63,423 nt of DNA, from the NCBI GenBank assembly GCA_030038355.1, contig JASHPB010000047.1:1-63423 (forward strand), in the 5' to 3' direction. Position 1 is the stretch's first letter, and every line of letters starts with the position of its first letter. This stretch comes from Candidatus Binataceae bacterium (GTDB lineage: Bacteria; Desulfobacterota; Binatia; Binatales; Binataceae). Below, one piece after another: positions 45,050 through 53,730 of the stretch. The translations under genes were made by a program, and so were the position numbers. The notes under the pieces are model-generated. The model was not told the origin of the DNA. It was given only the letters and a program-made list of their open reading frames with translations, and made no database searches.

Positions 45050-45865
45050 ATGCGATTTCTTTTTGTCGACTGCATCGATGAGTTCGAGCCGGGAGGGCTG
45101 GCGCAGGGCCGCTTCGCCATGCCACGGGACTTCGTCGTACCGGCTTGCCTGATTGCCGAGGCCATCGGTCAACTCGCGGGCTGGATTGCGATGGAGCGTT
45201 GGCAGTTCAACGCACGCCCGGTCGCCGCACTGGTCGGCCGCTGCGTGATTGCAGGCGAAGCGCGACCCGGCGAAAGCGTTGAGCTCGCGGTCGAAATGGA
45301 CGAGTGCGAGGCTGATGCCGTCTCCTACGCCGGCCGCGCGCGCGCCGACGGCCGAACACTCGTTACAGTCGAGCGATGCGGCGCGCCCATGCTCCCGCTT
45401 GAGGATTTCGACGATCGCGAGGCGATGCGCGAGCGCTTCGCGGCGTTGCGTTCGCCCAAGGGCGCGCGGGTCGAGGTGGATCGCAAGCTTGCCGTGACGC
45501 TGCCGTGGTCGGAGATCACCTACGATTGGAACTCTGCGAAGGCCACCATAATCACCCCGACCGAGCGGGATTTTTACGCCGATCACTTTCCACGCCGACC
45601 GGTTTTTCCTGCTACGCTGTCGCTGGACGCGATGATCCGGCTCGCGCGTGCTCTTGCCGAACACGTCGGCTTGAAGTTAGCGGCGACGCCTCCGCTGATT
45701 CGTGTCAGCGACGTGAAGCTCAGAACCTTTGTCCCTCCCGGTCAGACGCTCGAACTGGCAGCGTACCTGCGCGCTCGCGAATCAGCTTCAGCGGACCTGG
45801 CGCTGTCGGCGACGAGCGCGGCCAAACGGGTCGCGACTGCAGATCTTCGCTTCGAGTGGAACTGA
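45050..45865 (+). CDS. Double hot-dog 3-hydroxyacyl-ACP dehydratase-like protein
   Basis: 271 residues with two FabA/FabZ-like hot-dog halves. The second half carries H179 in FYADHFPRRPVFPATLSLDAM, which matches the FabZ active-site block except that the Glu position is Asp. In the first half (RFAMPRDFVVPACLIAEAIGQ) the His is replaced by Ala. So one degenerate and one active-type domain are fused. Position between ACP and ketosynthases supports dehydratase function in this operon. ATG 45050 is preferred over the much longer frame starting inside the ACP gene. Confidence 0.8.
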   Translation: MRFLFVDCIDEFEPGGLAQGRFAMPRDFVVPACLIAEAIGQLAGWIAMERWQFNARPVAALVGRCVIAGEARPGESVELAVEMDECEADAVSYAGRARADGRTLVTVERCGAPMLPLEDFDDREAMRERFAALRSPKGARVEVDRKLAVTLPWSEITYDWNSAKATIITPTERDFYADHFPRRPVFPATLSLDAMIRLARALAEHVGLKLAATPPLIRVSDVKLRTFVPPGQTLELAAYLRARESASADLALSATSAAKRVATADLRFEWN

Positions 45866-45866
45866 G

Positions 45867-47156
45867 ATGAACATCCCGCCACGACGCGTCGCGATCACCG
45901 GTATCGGAATGGTCACACCTCTCGGTAACGAGGCCGGCTCGACTTGGACTTCGCTGATTCAAGGCCGTAGCGGCATCGACACGATACGCAGCTTCGACGC
46001 CTCCGGCTTCGCGACTTCGATCGGCGCCGAGGTAAAGGACTTCGATGCCGAGCAGCGCATCGGCGATCGCAAGCTGCTGAAGCTCACGACGCGATCGCAT
46101 CGTTTCGCTCTGGCCGCCGCTGCCGAGGCCTTGGCCGACGCCGCAGTCGCGCCCACGCCTGCTACGTCATCGCGTTGGGGATGTATCAGCGGAAGCGGCA
46201 TGATGGGCGTCGCATATTCCGAACTGCTGCGGACGCAGCGGCGCTTCGCGCCGGCGGGCGAGTTCGATGTGCGTGCGATGTTCGAGGCCGGCAGCCCCGC
46301 GGCCGACCCGATGGAATTTTGCCGCAGCCAGGCCAACGCCGGCGTCGCCCTGCTGTCGCATCGCTTCAACATCACCGGCTTCTGCAATTCCGTTAACACC
46401 GCGTGTGCCTCCGGTGGCCAAGCGGTTGGTGCCGCGCTCAAGATGATTCGTCGGGGCCGCGCCGACTATGCGCTCGCGGGTGGGTTTGATTCGATGCTCA
46501 ATCCCCTCGGCCTCGGATCCTTTTGCCTCCTTGGCGCGCTCTCAACCGACAACGAGACGCCGGCGCGCGCGAGCCGGCCTTTCGATCGAACGCGCAACGG
46601 ATTCGTGCTCGGCGAAGGTGCCGCGTTCCTGGTGCTTGAGGAGATGTCGCTTGCGCTGCGGCGTGGCGCGCGCATCTATGCGGAGCTCGCGGGCGACGGC
46701 AACTCGCTCAGCAGCTATCGCATTACCGATTCGCATCCGTCCGGTGATGGCCCGATCCAGGCGATGCGCGCGGCGATGCGCGACGCCGGCATCGAACCCG
46801 GCCAGGTCGATTACATCAATGCCCATGGCACGTCGACGCAGATGAATGACCGCAGCGAATGCGCCGCGATCCGTGCGGTCTTCGGCCCTGATGCGGACCG
46901 CGTCAACGTCAGTTCCACCAAGTCGATGATGGGGCACTTGATTGCCGCAGCGGGCGCGGTTGAAGCCGCGGTCTCAGCGCTCGTGATTCGTCACGGCGCC
47001 ATGCCGATCAACGCCAACCTTGAGCAGGACGACCCCGACTGCGATCTGCGCTTCGTTCGAGATCGGACGCTGTCCGAGCCGGTGCGCGCGGTTCTCTCGA
47101 ACTCCTTTGGATTCGGCGGCTCGAATAGCTGCCTCGCTCTACGGAAGTCGGAATGA
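45867..47156 (+). CDS. Beta-ketoacyl-ACP synthase (FabF-like, KS-alpha)
   Basis: 429 residues, thiolase fold. The condensation triad is complete: C180 (VNTACASGG), H320 (NAHGTSTQMND) and H357 (KSMMGHLIAAAG); FGFGGSNSC closes the active site. ATG 45867 follows the previous stop by one base. It overlaps the second ketosynthase by 4 bases, so the two are coupled and possibly form a heterodimer. Confidence 0.93.
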   Translation: MNIPPRRVAITGIGMVTPLGNEAGSTWTSLIQGRSGIDTIRSFDASGFATSIGAEVKDFDAEQRIGDRKLLKLTTRSHRFALAAAAEALADAAVAPTPATSSRWGCISGSGMMGVAYSELLRTQRRFAPAGEFDVRAMFEAGSPAADPMEFCRSQANAGVALLSHRFNITGFCNSVNTACASGGQAVGAALKMIRRGRADYALAGGFDSMLNPLGLGSFCLLGALSTDNETPARASRPFDRTRNGFVLGEGAAFLVLEEMSLALRRGARIYAELAGDGNSLSSYRITDSHPSGDGPIQAMRAAMRDAGIEPGQVDYINAHGTSTQMNDRSECAAIRAVFGPDADRVNVSSTKSMMGHLIAAAGAVEAAVSALVIRHGAMPINANLEQDDPDCDLRFVRDRTLSEPVRAVLSNSFGFGGSNSCLALRKSE

Positions 47157-48436
47157 GCGAGCAAGTCGTTATCACGGGTATTGGCGCGATCTGTGCACTC
47201 GGGATGTCTCCAGCCGAAATTTTAAGCGCAATCAGTGCGGGGCATTCGGCGCTCGCCCGCGTCGCCGGATGGAGCGGCGCTGCCGCCGAGGCGTTACGCG
47301 CCGCGCCGCTCGACCAACTCGATCCTCGTCGGCTGGTGGAAGATCGCAAGCTCCACAAGCGCGTGCGCCGCACTGACCTGCTCGGCCTCTATGCCGCCGA
47401 GCGTGCCATGGCCGAGGCTCGCATCCTGGAATCTCGCGCGGCGCTCGACGCCCGTCTGGTTGAGGACTTCAACGATCGGACCGCGGTTTATTCCGCGTCA
47501 GGCGGCAGCAACTATCAAACGCAATACGATTTTTTTTCTCTCATGAGCGAGGCACGCGGCGAGCTCAAGCATTTCGGCCAGGAGTTATCGCAGGTCGATC
47601 CGATCTGGCTGCTGCGCGAGCTTCCAAACAACGTTGTCTGCCACGTGGGAATCCGTCACGGCTTCAAGGGACCCAACTGCTGCCTCGTGAATCACACGAG
47701 CGGCGGCGGGTGTGCCATTAGCCAGGCGCTCGACGCGCTTTCCGACGGCGAGGCCGATCGCGCAGTCGTTGTGGCGCACGACACACCGGTCGAGCCGCAG
47801 ACCTTGCTCTATTTTGACGCGCTTGGATTGTTGACAAAAAGTCAACCGCGACCCTTCGATTCGCGGCATGATGGCATCGCGCTTGGCGACGGCGCGGCGG
47901 CGATGGTTCTCGAGACACGGTCATCTGCTGAGCGGCGAGGCGCGCAAATCCTCGGCACGATTTTGAGCGTGGGGTTTGCCTCCGAGGCCGCAGGGCTGCT
48001 CGCGATTCGCGCCGACGGCGAAGGTCCGGCGCGCGCAAGCGAACAGGCGTTGGCCGCCGCCGGCCTCGACGCCGACGATATCGGCACCGTGATTGCGCAT
48101 GGAAACGGCGGACCGAATTCTGACGATTCCGAAGCGGCCGCCCTCGTGCGGATTTTCGGCTCCCGCCAACCTCCGACGACTTCCTTCAAGTGGGCCTGTG
48201 GTCATCTGCTCGCGGCAGCGGGGATGATCGACACCGTGCTCGCCGTCGAATGCCTGAGACACAGCGAGCTGCCGGGAATCGCCACCTTCGAGAAACCGTC
48301 TGACGCGAGCGCAACGCTCCGACTCTCGCCCGCGGCGCAATCGCTCGGGAATTCGACCGCGCTCATCCTGAGCCGCGGCTTCGGATCGTTCAACGCCGCC
48401 GTGATCGTGAATGCTCCGCACGCACGGAATTGCTAG
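47153..48436 (+). CDS. Ketosynthase-like protein lacking the nucleophilic Cys (KS-beta-like)
   Basis: 427 residues. It keeps the KS fold and both histidines (H316 in IAHGNGGP, H351 in WACGHLLAAAG), but the block aligned to VNTACASGG reads VNHTSGGGC, so Ser183 stands where the Cys nucleophile should be. Such chains act as chain-length factors or decarboxylating partners in type II polyketide and fatty acid systems. The rhizobial lipid A cluster also has two ketosynthases (FabF2XL, FabF1XL). ATGA overlap with the KS-alpha gene. Confidence 0.9.
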   Translation: MSEQVVITGIGAICALGMSPAEILSAISAGHSALARVAGWSGAAAEALRAAPLDQLDPRRLVEDRKLHKRVRRTDLLGLYAAERAMAEARILESRAALDARLVEDFNDRTAVYSASGGSNYQTQYDFFSLMSEARGELKHFGQELSQVDPIWLLRELPNNVVCHVGIRHGFKGPNCCLVNHTSGGGCAISQALDALSDGEADRAVVVAHDTPVEPQTLLYFDALGLLTKSQPRPFDSRHDGIALGDGAAAMVLETRSSAERRGAQILGTILSVGFASEAAGLLAIRADGEGPARASEQALAAAGLDADDIGTVIAHGNGGPNSDDSEAAALVRIFGSRQPPTTSFKWACGHLLAAAGMIDTVLAVECLRHSELPGIATFEKPSDASATLRLSPAAQSLGNSTALILSRGFGSFNAAVIVNAPHARNC

Positions 48437-49651
48437 ATGACCGACGGCGACAAATCGATCCGCTGCGGAATCGACACCGTGCAACTCGCGCGCATCGAGC
48501 GGTTGCTGGATGAAACTCCGCCCGCCGATCGTGAGAAGATTTTCTCCGCTGCCGAACTGTCCGAGGCCGGTCAGGGATCTTCCGCCTTACCCTCGTTGGC
48601 GGCGCGGTTTGCCGCCAAAGAAGCCTGCCTCAAGCTCCTGCCGCGCGAGACGGCGCTCGGCGAACTCGGTCCGCTCGATTTCACGATTTGCCGCAATGGC
48701 TATGGCGAACCCGCGGTCACACCCAGCACCGCAGCCCAGGCGATTCTCGATCAATATCGGCTCGAACCAATCGCGATTTCGCTGACGCACGATTCCAGCG
48801 CCGCATCCGCGGTCGCGATGACTTCACCGCGCAAAACCCAGCTAACTGCGCTCGATCGGCTGGCCTATCGTCTTTTTCCCGTACGCCGTCGAGTCGTATT
48901 CGAGAATCTCGGGCGCGCGTTCAGGGGGAAGGTCAGCGAAGACGAAATCGGGCGCCTCGCCCGCGCCTTTTATGGGCATCTCGCGCGCTCGTTGAGCGAG
49001 CTGGTCCGTGCCCGCTTCATGTCGCCTGAGCGACGCCGCCGGCTGGCGCGTGTCGAGAATATCGAACCGCCGCTGAAAGCCTGGCAGAAGGGCCACGGCA
49101 TGCTCTTCCTGACCGGTCATTTCGGCAACTGGGAGTTGACTCTGCCGGCAGCGGCGATCGCATTTCCGGAGTTCCATGGGCGCTTTCATATCATCCGCAA
49201 GCGCCTGCCGTTTGCACTTGATGCCGTGGTTGGCCGCAGCTTCGCGCGCGCCGGAATCAACGTGATTCCGAGCCGCGGCGGACTGCAGATTGTCCCCGAG
49301 CTGCTCGCTCGCGGCGACGCTGTCGTTTTCGTCTTTGACCAAAACGCGAGCGCGCGCGACGGTATCATGGTCGATTTCTTCGGCGAGTCGGCGTCAACAT
49401 TCCGAAGCCTCGCGACCATTGCGCTCGGCACGGGCGCGCCCGTCACGCCCGGCTTTTGCTACCGCGACGTGGACGGCACCCACGTTCTCGGCTTCGAGGA
49501 ACCGCTCGAGACAATCGACACCGGCGATTTCGACGCCGATCTGTATGCGAACACGCGCAACTACAACGCCGTGCTCGAGCGCATGATCTATAGGCATCCC
49601 GAACAGTGGTTCTGGATGCATCGGCGATGGAAGGGCGACCCTCGCGCCTGA
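48437..49651 (+). CDS. Fusion of holo-ACP synthase (AcpS) and LpxL/HtrB lipid A acyltransferase
   Basis: 404 residues in one frame. Residues 1-130 form an AcpS-type phosphopantetheinyl transferase: GIDTVQLARIERLL (D13 as metal ligand) and RFAAKEACLKLL (E62), ending ISLTHDSSAASAVAM. Residues 135-404 form an LpxL/HtrB-like lipid A late acyltransferase: YRLFPVRRRVVFENLGRAF, GHFGNWE (H228-x4-E233), and HPEQWFWMHRRWKGD. This links activation of the carrier to acyl transfer onto lipid A. Start ATG 48437 immediately follows the KS-beta stop. Confidence 0.88.
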   Translation: MTDGDKSIRCGIDTVQLARIERLLDETPPADREKIFSAAELSEAGQGSSALPSLAARFAAKEACLKLLPRETALGELGPLDFTICRNGYGEPAVTPSTAAQAILDQYRLEPIAISLTHDSSAASAVAMTSPRKTQLTALDRLAYRLFPVRRRVVFENLGRAFRGKVSEDEIGRLARAFYGHLARSLSELVRARFMSPERRRRLARVENIEPPLKAWQKGHGMLFLTGHFGNWELTLPAAAIAFPEFHGRFHIIRKRLPFALDAVVGRSFARAGINVIPSRGGLQIVPELLARGDAVVFVFDQNASARDGIMVDFFGESASTFRSLATIALGTGAPVTPGFCYRDVDGTHVLGFEEPLETIDTGDFDADLYANTRNYNAVLERMIYRHPEQWFWMHRRWKGDPRA

Positions 49652-49667
49652 AATCGGAACAGCGTTC

Positions 49668-50363
49668 TCAGCGGCGGGCGGCGGCGGCGGCGAATATCGA
49701 ACTCCCGAGCTCGCGCGCCGTCTGCTCCATCGCGGCCTGTAACGCGGTCAGATTCGCTTCGTCTGATCCCTCAATCGGGACGAAACGCTTAAGGCAAAAC
49801 TCGGTGACGGCAAACGGTAGCGCGATATGCGCATGGTCCCACGAATTGAATCCCACGCTCGGATGGCCCGACGTGACTGCCAGATATATTTGCGCCTGGG
49901 CCGCGCGCGCAAGTTGCAGTGCCTCCGGACCGGCGATACCCGCCGGGCCGCGGGGGCCGTCAACCGCGATCAGACCGAGCGCGCCCTCCTCCACGCGCCG
50001 GCTGAATTCGAGCGAACCCGCGACCCCGCGCTTGCCGTAGGTCGCAAGCACGTGGTCAATCTGGAAGTGCGCGATCGCCGCGCCGAGCAGCCGCCCGTCG
50101 AGGCTCGGCGTCAGCATCACCAGCAGTCGTTTGCCGATTTTTGGCACACGATGCGCATAGCCGAGCAGGTCAAGAAACATGCCGTGATAAGTGACGAGGA
50201 TGGCACGCGGCGCGCTTGCCATCTCGCGCCACGCCTCCTCATCGGGACCGCGCCTGCGCCAAGTCCAGATCAGCACCTTGAGCGGCACGATCGCGACCGG
50301 CAGCACGATCTTTTCGAGGATGACGAAGCGAATTCGCCGGGGCAGGTTGTTACCGAACCGCAT
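49668..50363 (-). CDS. DUF374 lysophospholipid acyltransferase-like protein
   Basis: 231 residues. N-terminal hydrophobic region, then VTYHGMFLDLLG and LTPSLDGRLLGAAIA, and DGPRGPAGIAGPEALQLA, the DUF374 signature related to LPLAT/LpxL enzymes. It lies convergent with the AcpS-LpxL gene and divergent from lptF, so it is a separate unit in the LPS block. Predicted acyl transfer to a lipid or lipid A precursor. Exact substrate unknown. Confidence 0.85.
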   Translation of the reverse strand: MRFGNNLPRRIRFVILEKIVLPVAIVPLKVLIWTWRRRGPDEEAWREMASAPRAILVTYHGMFLDLLGYAHRVPKIGKRLLVMLTPSLDGRLLGAAIAHFQIDHVLATYGKRGVAGSLEFSRRVEEGALGLIAVDGPRGPAGIAGPEALQLARAAQAQIYLAVTSGHPSVGFNSWDHAHIALPFAVTEFCLKRFVPIEGSDEANLTALQAAMEQTARELGSSIFAAAAARR

Positions 50364-50460
50364 TGATGTTGCGTGGCGTGCCGATTAGCCTGTCTAGAGC
50401 GCATCCTGAGTATTCTGGACAGCAAGTCCCCGTTCAAGTGTGAAGGAGCCGATCTGAACC

Positions 50461-51657
50461 GTGCGCGCGAGGATGAGCCAGCTTCGGATCAAGATCCTCG
50501 ACCTCTACGTCCTGCGCGAGGTCGCCATCCCGGTGGCGCTGAGCCTCGGCGTAATCACGCTCGCGCTGATTGTTGCGCGTCTCCTGAAGCTGGTCGACCT
50601 GGTAGTCAACCAGGGCGTCGCTTTGACCTCGGTGCTCGCGCTGCTCGGATACCTGCTGCCAAGTCTGCTCGCGCTTAGCCTGCCGATGGCGATGCTGCTC
50701 GGGACGCTGCTCGGAATCGGCCGGCTCTCGAGCGACTGCGAAATTGTTGCCGCCCGCGCCTGCGGCGTCAGCCTCACGCGGCTCGCAGTGCCCGTGGTGA
50801 TTTTGGCCGCCCTGGTTTATCCGCTCGACCTGCTGATGACGATGAAGGTGGCACCGAGTTCGAATGTGAGATTGCGCGAGCAGATCGTGGACCTCGTGCG
50901 AACGCGAGCCACCGCAGGGCTCCCGGAGAAGGTTTTCAACCGCAACTTCAACGGCATGGTGATCTATTTCGACCACGCCACGCAATCAGGTAGCAGTCTC
51001 GTCGATGTATTGATTTCCGACAATCGCAACCCGTCCTCGAAGTCGATCATCTATGCCAAGAAGGGCGTGCTGATCCCGCGTGAGCATGAGCTCGCCGTCA
51101 CGCTTCGCCTTGGCGACGGATGGATCTTCGGCGGCGATCGCGATTCGCATCACGTCGCTCGCTTCGACACCTACGACATCAACATCATTCCCAGCACGGG
51201 TCTGCCGATTAACGAAGCGACGCCGATCGAGCTCTCCATGGCAGCACTGGGCGCCGAGATCGCGAAGGCGCGCAACACCGGCAAGCCCGACCTGCTGGCC
51301 GAGATCGAGCTGGCGCATCGGTGGACAATCCCGATCGCGATATTTCCCTTCGCCCTGCTCGGAATGACACTCGGGCTCACTCCCGTGCGTGGTGGGCATT
51401 CTGAGCGCTACGCTTTCGCCCTGACGATGTTCTTCAGTTACTACGTGCTGATGCGGATGGGCGAAGCGCTGGCCGAGGCGCACGTGCTCGATACCTACGT
51501 GGCGGCGAGTATCCCGGACATCCTCTTTACAATTTTGGCGGTGGCGCCCTTCATCAATAGCCGCATCGAGCGCGGCGAAGGCGCGGAACGTCTCGGCGAC
51601 CGAATCCGGCGCTGGGCTGGCCTCATTATTCCGCGCCTCAAGGGTGCTCTCGGATGA
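50461..51657 (+). CDS. lptF: LPS export permease LptF (YjgP/YjgQ family)
   Basis: 398 residues. Three N-terminal hydrophobic helices, a periplasmic beta-jellyroll domain (about 120-280) and three C-terminal helices, the LptF/G topology. IKILDLYVLREVAIPV at the N terminus is typical. LptF and LptG form the inner-membrane ABC core of LPS transport with LptB. GTG 50461 has GGAG 12 bases upstream; ATG 50473 is an alternative. Assignment as LptF rather than LptG rests on order only. Confidence 0.88.
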   Translation: MRARMSQLRIKILDLYVLREVAIPVALSLGVITLALIVARLLKLVDLVVNQGVALTSVLALLGYLLPSLLALSLPMAMLLGTLLGIGRLSSDCEIVAARACGVSLTRLAVPVVILAALVYPLDLLMTMKVAPSSNVRLREQIVDLVRTRATAGLPEKVFNRNFNGMVIYFDHATQSGSSLVDVLISDNRNPSSKSIIYAKKGVLIPREHELAVTLRLGDGWIFGGDRDSHHVARFDTYDINIIPSTGLPINEATPIELSMAALGAEIAKARNTGKPDLLAEIELAHRWTIPIAIFPFALLGMTLGLTPVRGGHSERYAFALTMFFSYYVLMRMGEALAEAHVLDTYVAASIPDILFTILAVAPFINSRIERGEGAERLGDRIRRWAGLIIPRLKGALG

Positions 51658-52748
51658 GCAAGCGCATCGCCACGCCCACCGCCTTCTCGCTGGTGTTCTG
51701 GGGGCTGCTCGAGCCCTTCCTGCTTGTGATCGCCGCCTTCACGATGGTCCATCTTCTCGCCGACGCCGCCGACCAGTTCAACGACATCACCGCCAACAGC
51801 GCGGCGCTAGCAGGCATCGAATATCTCCTGTTGCGCATTCCGTACGCCATGACCAAGCTGCTGCCGGTTTCGTTGCTGGCGGGCGTGATGTTCGGGTTTG
51901 CGCTGCTCAACCGCAGCGGCGAGGTGGTTGCGCTGCAAGCGCTGGGGATCAGCCGCGTGCAAATAGCGCTTCCGCTCATCCTGATTGCGCTAGTGGCGAC
52001 AGGGTTTGATTTCGTCGTGTCGGAAGACGTGGTGCCGATTACGAATCGGCGCGCCAAGGAAGTACTCGTAACGCGCATTCAGCGCGGCCAGCGCGAAGGT
52101 GCATCGATTGGCGAAAGGTGGGTCCGCACGCGCAACGCTTTCGTCGTCGCCGAGGACTACGACCGCGAGCGCAAGGAAATGAGCGACGTGACGATTTTCC
52201 GCTTCAGCCGCGGCGAGCAACTGCGCGCGATCGTGCAGGCCGACAGCGGGCAGTGGAGCGGGCAGGGTTGGCACTTTCATAATGTTCGCTCCTTTGAGCT
52301 CGGCGCCGGACCGGCGACGCCCGCCCTGAAGGGCACCGATCAGACTCTCGATCTTTCGCCCGCCGATCTGGCAACGCCGATCTCGGTAAACCCCGACGAT
52401 TTCAGTCTGGCCGAGCTGAACGGCTTCATCGCCGCGCTCGAACGCGTCGGGCTCAACCCTCAAAACTATCTGGCTGATCGCGATCTCAAATATGCGATGC
52501 CGTTCTCATGTCTCATCCTGGCCGCGATCGGATTTGCCCTGAGCCTCGACCCGCTGCCACGCAACCAGGGCTTCGCGCGCAATATCGCCCTCGCGCTGGC
52601 CGCGGGCTTCGGCTACTGGCTGATTCTCGGTTTCACATTGTCGTTCGGCAGGTCGGGCGTGATGCCGGCGTGGGCGGGCGCGTGGCTGCCCAACCTTTTG
52701 CTCGGCTCGATCGCGGTCTCCATGTTCCTGATGGGCGAAGAAAAGTAG
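51654..52748 (+). CDS. lptG: LPS export permease LptG (YjgP/YjgQ family)
   Basis: 364 residues with the same topology as the upstream gene (helices about 15-100, periplasmic domain, helices from about 275). LLRIPYAMTKLLPVSLLAGVMF matches the second conserved helix. It overlaps lptF as ATGA, so the two half-transporters are coupled. LptB is not in the window. Confidence 0.88.
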   Translation: MSKRIATPTAFSLVFWGLLEPFLLVIAAFTMVHLLADAADQFNDITANSAALAGIEYLLLRIPYAMTKLLPVSLLAGVMFGFALLNRSGEVVALQALGISRVQIALPLILIALVATGFDFVVSEDVVPITNRRAKEVLVTRIQRGQREGASIGERWVRTRNAFVVAEDYDRERKEMSDVTIFRFSRGEQLRAIVQADSGQWSGQGWHFHNVRSFELGAGPATPALKGTDQTLDLSPADLATPISVNPDDFSLAELNGFIAALERVGLNPQNYLADRDLKYAMPFSCLILAAIGFALSLDPLPRNQGFARNIALALAAGFGYWLILGFTLSFGRSGVMPAWAGAWLPNLLLGSIAVSMFLMGEEK

Positions 52749-52771
52749 CTCGGCGTGCAGCGGGTTCTCAC

Positions 52772-53725
52772 GTGATCGAGCTGACCGACTACAGCGAAGC
52801 GGGATGGAGTAACGTGGACGCCCGGGCGCGCGCGCGATTCTATTGCGAGCAGCTCGAGCGAGGCGAAATTCTCTTTGTCGACGCTTCGCGTTTTCGCGTT
52901 CCCCAGTCCGACCGCGCGGCGCTACTCAAAATCGCACCTCTCTCGCTCAGGCAAAAGAATATTTCGTATGCGCCATCCACGGGCGTAATCGGCGGACTCG
53001 GCGGCTCGTCAACAGATGAGGACTTCGCAAGCGCGTTCGCGCGTTACAGCGCGCACTCAATCCGCTTCTGTGCCGGTTTGCTCGGGCCCTATTCCGATTC
53101 GTGGCGCGTTGAGCTCGCGAGCTTTCGACCGGTCGAGGAGCATGACCGTCAACTCTCGATGACCGAGCGCAACGACCTTCTGCACGTCGACGCGTTCCCC
53201 GGCAGGCCTACCAACGGCGCACGAATCCTGCGCTTCTTCACCAACCTTCATCCGCACGATGCGCGCGTCTGGCTCACAAGCGATCCGATTCCGAGCCTCG
53301 CAGCGCGCCAAGAGTATGCGGCCATGATGCTCGATTGCGGGCGCATCGCCACCTCGGCTGCTTCGCGCGCGATCGCTAACCTGATGCGCGCCGCAGCGCA
53401 CGTCGGCATCGCATTGCCCGACCGCTCCTCGTATGATCGCGCGATGCTCCGTCTGCACGACGCGATGAAAGGTGACGCCGAGTTCCAGGCCGATTGCCCG
53501 AAGTATCGGCATGAGTTCGGCCCCGGTGCGAGCTGGCTCGTCTTCACCGACACTGTTCCACACGCGGTCCTCGCCGGACGGTTCGCTCTTGAGCAATCGT
53601 TTTTCATCGCGCGCGATTCGTTGATCGCTCCGGAATCTTCTCCGCTGGCCGTGATCGAACGGCTCGCGGGACGCGCGATGACGAAGCAGGCCGGCGAATC
53701 CGTTGAGCGGCAAGGTGCGCTCTAA
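52772..53725 (+). CDS. kdoO: Kdo hydroxylase (KdoO-like Fe(II)/2-oxoglutarate dioxygenase)
   Basis: 317 residues. The family block NDLLHVDAFPGRPTNG places H138 and D140 of the facial triad, with the distal H264 (TVPHAVLAGR) and R270 for 2-oxoglutarate. KdoO oxidises Kdo C3 of the inner core to Ko in Burkholderia and Yersinia. Position just after lptG, in an LPS operon, strongly supports this. GTG 52772 is the start; the longer frame lies inside lptG. Confidence 0.88.
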   Translation: MIELTDYSEAGWSNVDARARARFYCEQLERGEILFVDASRFRVPQSDRAALLKIAPLSLRQKNISYAPSTGVIGGLGGSSTDEDFASAFARYSAHSIRFCAGLLGPYSDSWRVELASFRPVEEHDRQLSMTERNDLLHVDAFPGRPTNGARILRFFTNLHPHDARVWLTSDPIPSLAARQEYAAMMLDCGRIATSAASRAIANLMRAAAHVGIALPDRSSYDRAMLRLHDAMKGDAEFQADCPKYRHEFGPGASWLVFTDTVPHAVLAGRFALEQSFFIARDSLIAPESSPLAVIERLAGRAMTKQAGESVERQGAL

Positions 53726-53730
53726 AGGCA

